64,000 nt of DNA from Frigoriglobus tundricola. Lineage in GTDB: Bacteria; Planctomycetota; Planctomycetia; Gemmatales; Gemmataceae. The first letter of the stretch is position 1; each line of letters starts with the position of its first letter. A model generated the notes under the pieces. That model was not told the DNA's origin. It made no database searches and saw only the letters and a program-made list of their open reading frames with translations. The stretch spans positions 5,890,001 through 5,954,000 of the forward strand of contig NZ_CP053452.2 in assembly GCF_013128195.2 (NCBI RefSeq), in the 5' to 3' direction. Below, in pieces: positions 62,808 through 64,000 of the stretch. Position numbers and translations under genes: made by a program.

Positions 62808-64000
62808 ATGACGACTTCGCAGGTGACCGTGCGGTGGCTCGCCGTACTCGCGCTGGTGGCCGGGTTCTCCGCCGCCGCCAGTGCGCAGCCGGTGGCCGTC
62901 ACCGCCGAGTGGGCGCTCAACCAGCAGCCGAAGCAGGCGGGGGTGAACGTCAGCACGCCGGCGCCCGATCAGGCGCCGCGGTGCAAGGTGACGCCCATCC
63001 CGAACCCGAAGGCGCCCGGCACGCCGATGGGCTACCTCGTCAGCGACGGCGACGGCAAGCCGGTGCGCCAGTTCGTAAGCTACGACGGGAAGAACTACAA
63101 CATCGTCGCGTTCTACGTGGACGGGGTCGAGGCGTACCGCGAGGTGTACCCGCCGGCCCCCAACGAGCCGTACCAGTTCCGCTGGCTCGGCCCGAACGGC
63201 TCCAAATGGGGGCTCGACCGCAACCGCGACCTCGTCATCGACGAGTGGGTCGTCATCTCACCGGAGGAGGTGACGCAGGAACTCGTGCGGGCGGTGGCCG
63301 CACGGGACCCGAAGCGCCTCGGCGCGCTGCTCGTGACCAAAGAGAACCTGGCCGTGTTCGGGCTGCCGCCCGCCGACGCGGAGGCGCTGAAAGCGCGGAC
63401 CGCCGGGGCCGAAAAACGCATGACGGACACCGCCGACGCCCTCAAGCTGTCCGATCGCACGAAATGGGTCCACGCCGAGTTCGGGGTGCCGAACACCCGC
63501 CCGGCCGACGCGTTCGAGGGCCGCGAGGACTACACCGCGCACAAGAACGGCACCGTTCTTGTGGAAGACGGCGGGAAGACCAGCTTCATCCAGACGGGCG
63601 AGATGGTGCAGATCGGCCGCGCGTGGAAGCTGATCGACGGCCCGGCCGCCGGTGCCGCCGGCACCGGCGGGACCGAGGGGCCGGTGGTGGAGCCGCAAAT
63701 CAAGGACCTGGTGGACCGGCTCAACGCGCTCGATCAGAAGGCGCCCGCCCAGCCGACGGTCGCGGCGCTGGCCGCGTTCAACGCCCAGCGGGCCGACCTG
63801 CTGGAGCAGGTCGTCGCGCGGGCGAACGCGAAGGAGACGTGGGTCCGCATGCTGATCGACAGCCACGCGGCCGCCGCCGAGAGCGACAAGCCGGGGAACA
63901 AGCACCTGGTCCGCCTGGGGCAGTGGAAGGAAGCGATGATGCGGCCGGAGGGGAACCCCACCGTCGCCGCCTACGCGGCGTTCCGCCTGCTGACGGCCGA
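62808..64000 (+). CDS. Secreted protein, 3' end outside window; possible TlpA-like thioredoxin domain beyond
   Basis: My translation from the ATG at 62808 (CAGGAG upstream) gives 397 residues up to the edge. Signal peptide: VRWLAVLALVAGFSAAASAQ. Then PMGYLVSDGDGKPVRQFVSY, FYVDGVEAYREVYPPAPNEP, and a helical repeat region (EELTQELVRA-like: SPEEVTQELVRAVAARDPKR), DRLNALDQKAPAQPTVAALA, KETWVRMLIDSHAAAAESDK. The middle part resembles planctomycete exported proteins that go on into a thioredoxin/TlpA domain at the C-terminus, but that lies outside and cannot be seen, so the link is inference. Confidence 0.75.
   Translation, partial: MTTSQVTVRWLAVLALVAGFSAAASAQPVAVTAEWALNQQPKQAGVNVSTPAPDQAPRCKVTPIPNPKAPGTPMGYLVSDGDGKPVRQFVSYDGKNYNIVAFYVDGVEAYREVYPPAPNEPYQFRWLGPNGSKWGLDRNRDLVIDEWVVISPEEVTQELVRAVAARDPKRLGALLVTKENLAVFGLPPADAEALKARTAGAEKRMTDTADALKLSDRTKWVHAEFGVPNTRPADAFEGREDYTAHKNGTVLVEDGGKTSFIQTGEMVQIGRAWKLIDGPAAGAAGTGGTEGPVVEPQIKDLVDRLNALDQKAPAQPTVAALAAFNAQRADLLEQVVARANAKETWVRMLIDSHAAAAESDKPGNKHLVRLGQWKEAMMRPEGNPTVAAYAAFRLLTA

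Overview
The window comes from a GC-rich planctomycete of the Gemmata type (Gemmataceae). Lineage markers seen here are a TIGR02996 repeat-companion domain protein with leucine-rich repeats, a small secreted protein like the Gemmata paralogous family TIGR03066, an ECF sigma factor with a membrane-anchored C-terminal extension, a Ser/Thr kinase with a WD40 tail, and many secreted proteins of unknown function. No rRNA, tRNA, CRISPR array, transposase or phage gene was found. It reads as ordinary chromosome with short genes on both strands and few long operons.

Layout. 1-6.7 kb: partial serine hydrolase, AraC regulator, YjhG/YagF-type sugar-acid dehydratase, frame-disrupted ECF sigma factor, aldose 1-epimerase. 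6.8-14.8 kb: two paralogous Gly/Pro-rich secreted proteins (one with EF-hands), intradiol dioxygenase, several phosphatases and nucleases, a methyltransferase, a CBS-pair protein. 15-18.1 kb: korA-korB, a 2-oxoacid:ferredoxin oxidoreductase. 18.3-29 kb: secreted and membrane proteins of unknown role, a Tat-exported phosphoesterase, glycogen synthase. 29-33 kb: a sigma-70 factor with extra N-terminal helix-turn-helix modules, a decayed toxin-antitoxin pair, a monooxygenase-fold protein. 33-42.8 kb: topoisomerase I, a large PpiD-like membrane foldase, a subtilisin-like protease next to a REC-GAF response regulator, an LRR protein. 43-50 kb: kinase-WD40 gene, exonuclease remnant, histone H1-like glycine-zipper protein, hypoxanthine phosphoribosyltransferase, glycosyltransferase. 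50-64 kb: PabA/TrpG amidotransferase, TIM-barrel sugar isomerase, multi-pass membrane protein, outer-membrane barrel protein, second serine hydrolase, GT39-like transferase, ABC ATPase, PPP phosphatase, HAD phosphatase, and a secreted protein running off the end.

Two features stand out at window scale. First, long near-perfect inverted repeats (about 45-200 bp) sit in many intergenic gaps, mostly at gene ends. They fall into sequence families, two with several copies here. They look like dispersed hairpin elements used as terminators or spread as non-coding repeats. Second, at least six genes carry single-base frameshifts, several in short G or C runs and in two genes as compensating pairs. 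This points to residual indel errors as much as to real pseudogenes, and it limits what can be claimed for those genes.

No clear new multi-gene defence or biosynthetic system is visible. The strongest candidates for undescribed biology are the HTH-sigma fusion (29823-31523), the glycine-zipper/H1-like protein (47784-48176), the foldase with a hydrophobic insert (36705-39494), the REC-GAF/protease pair (39662-41851) and the hairpin repeat families.
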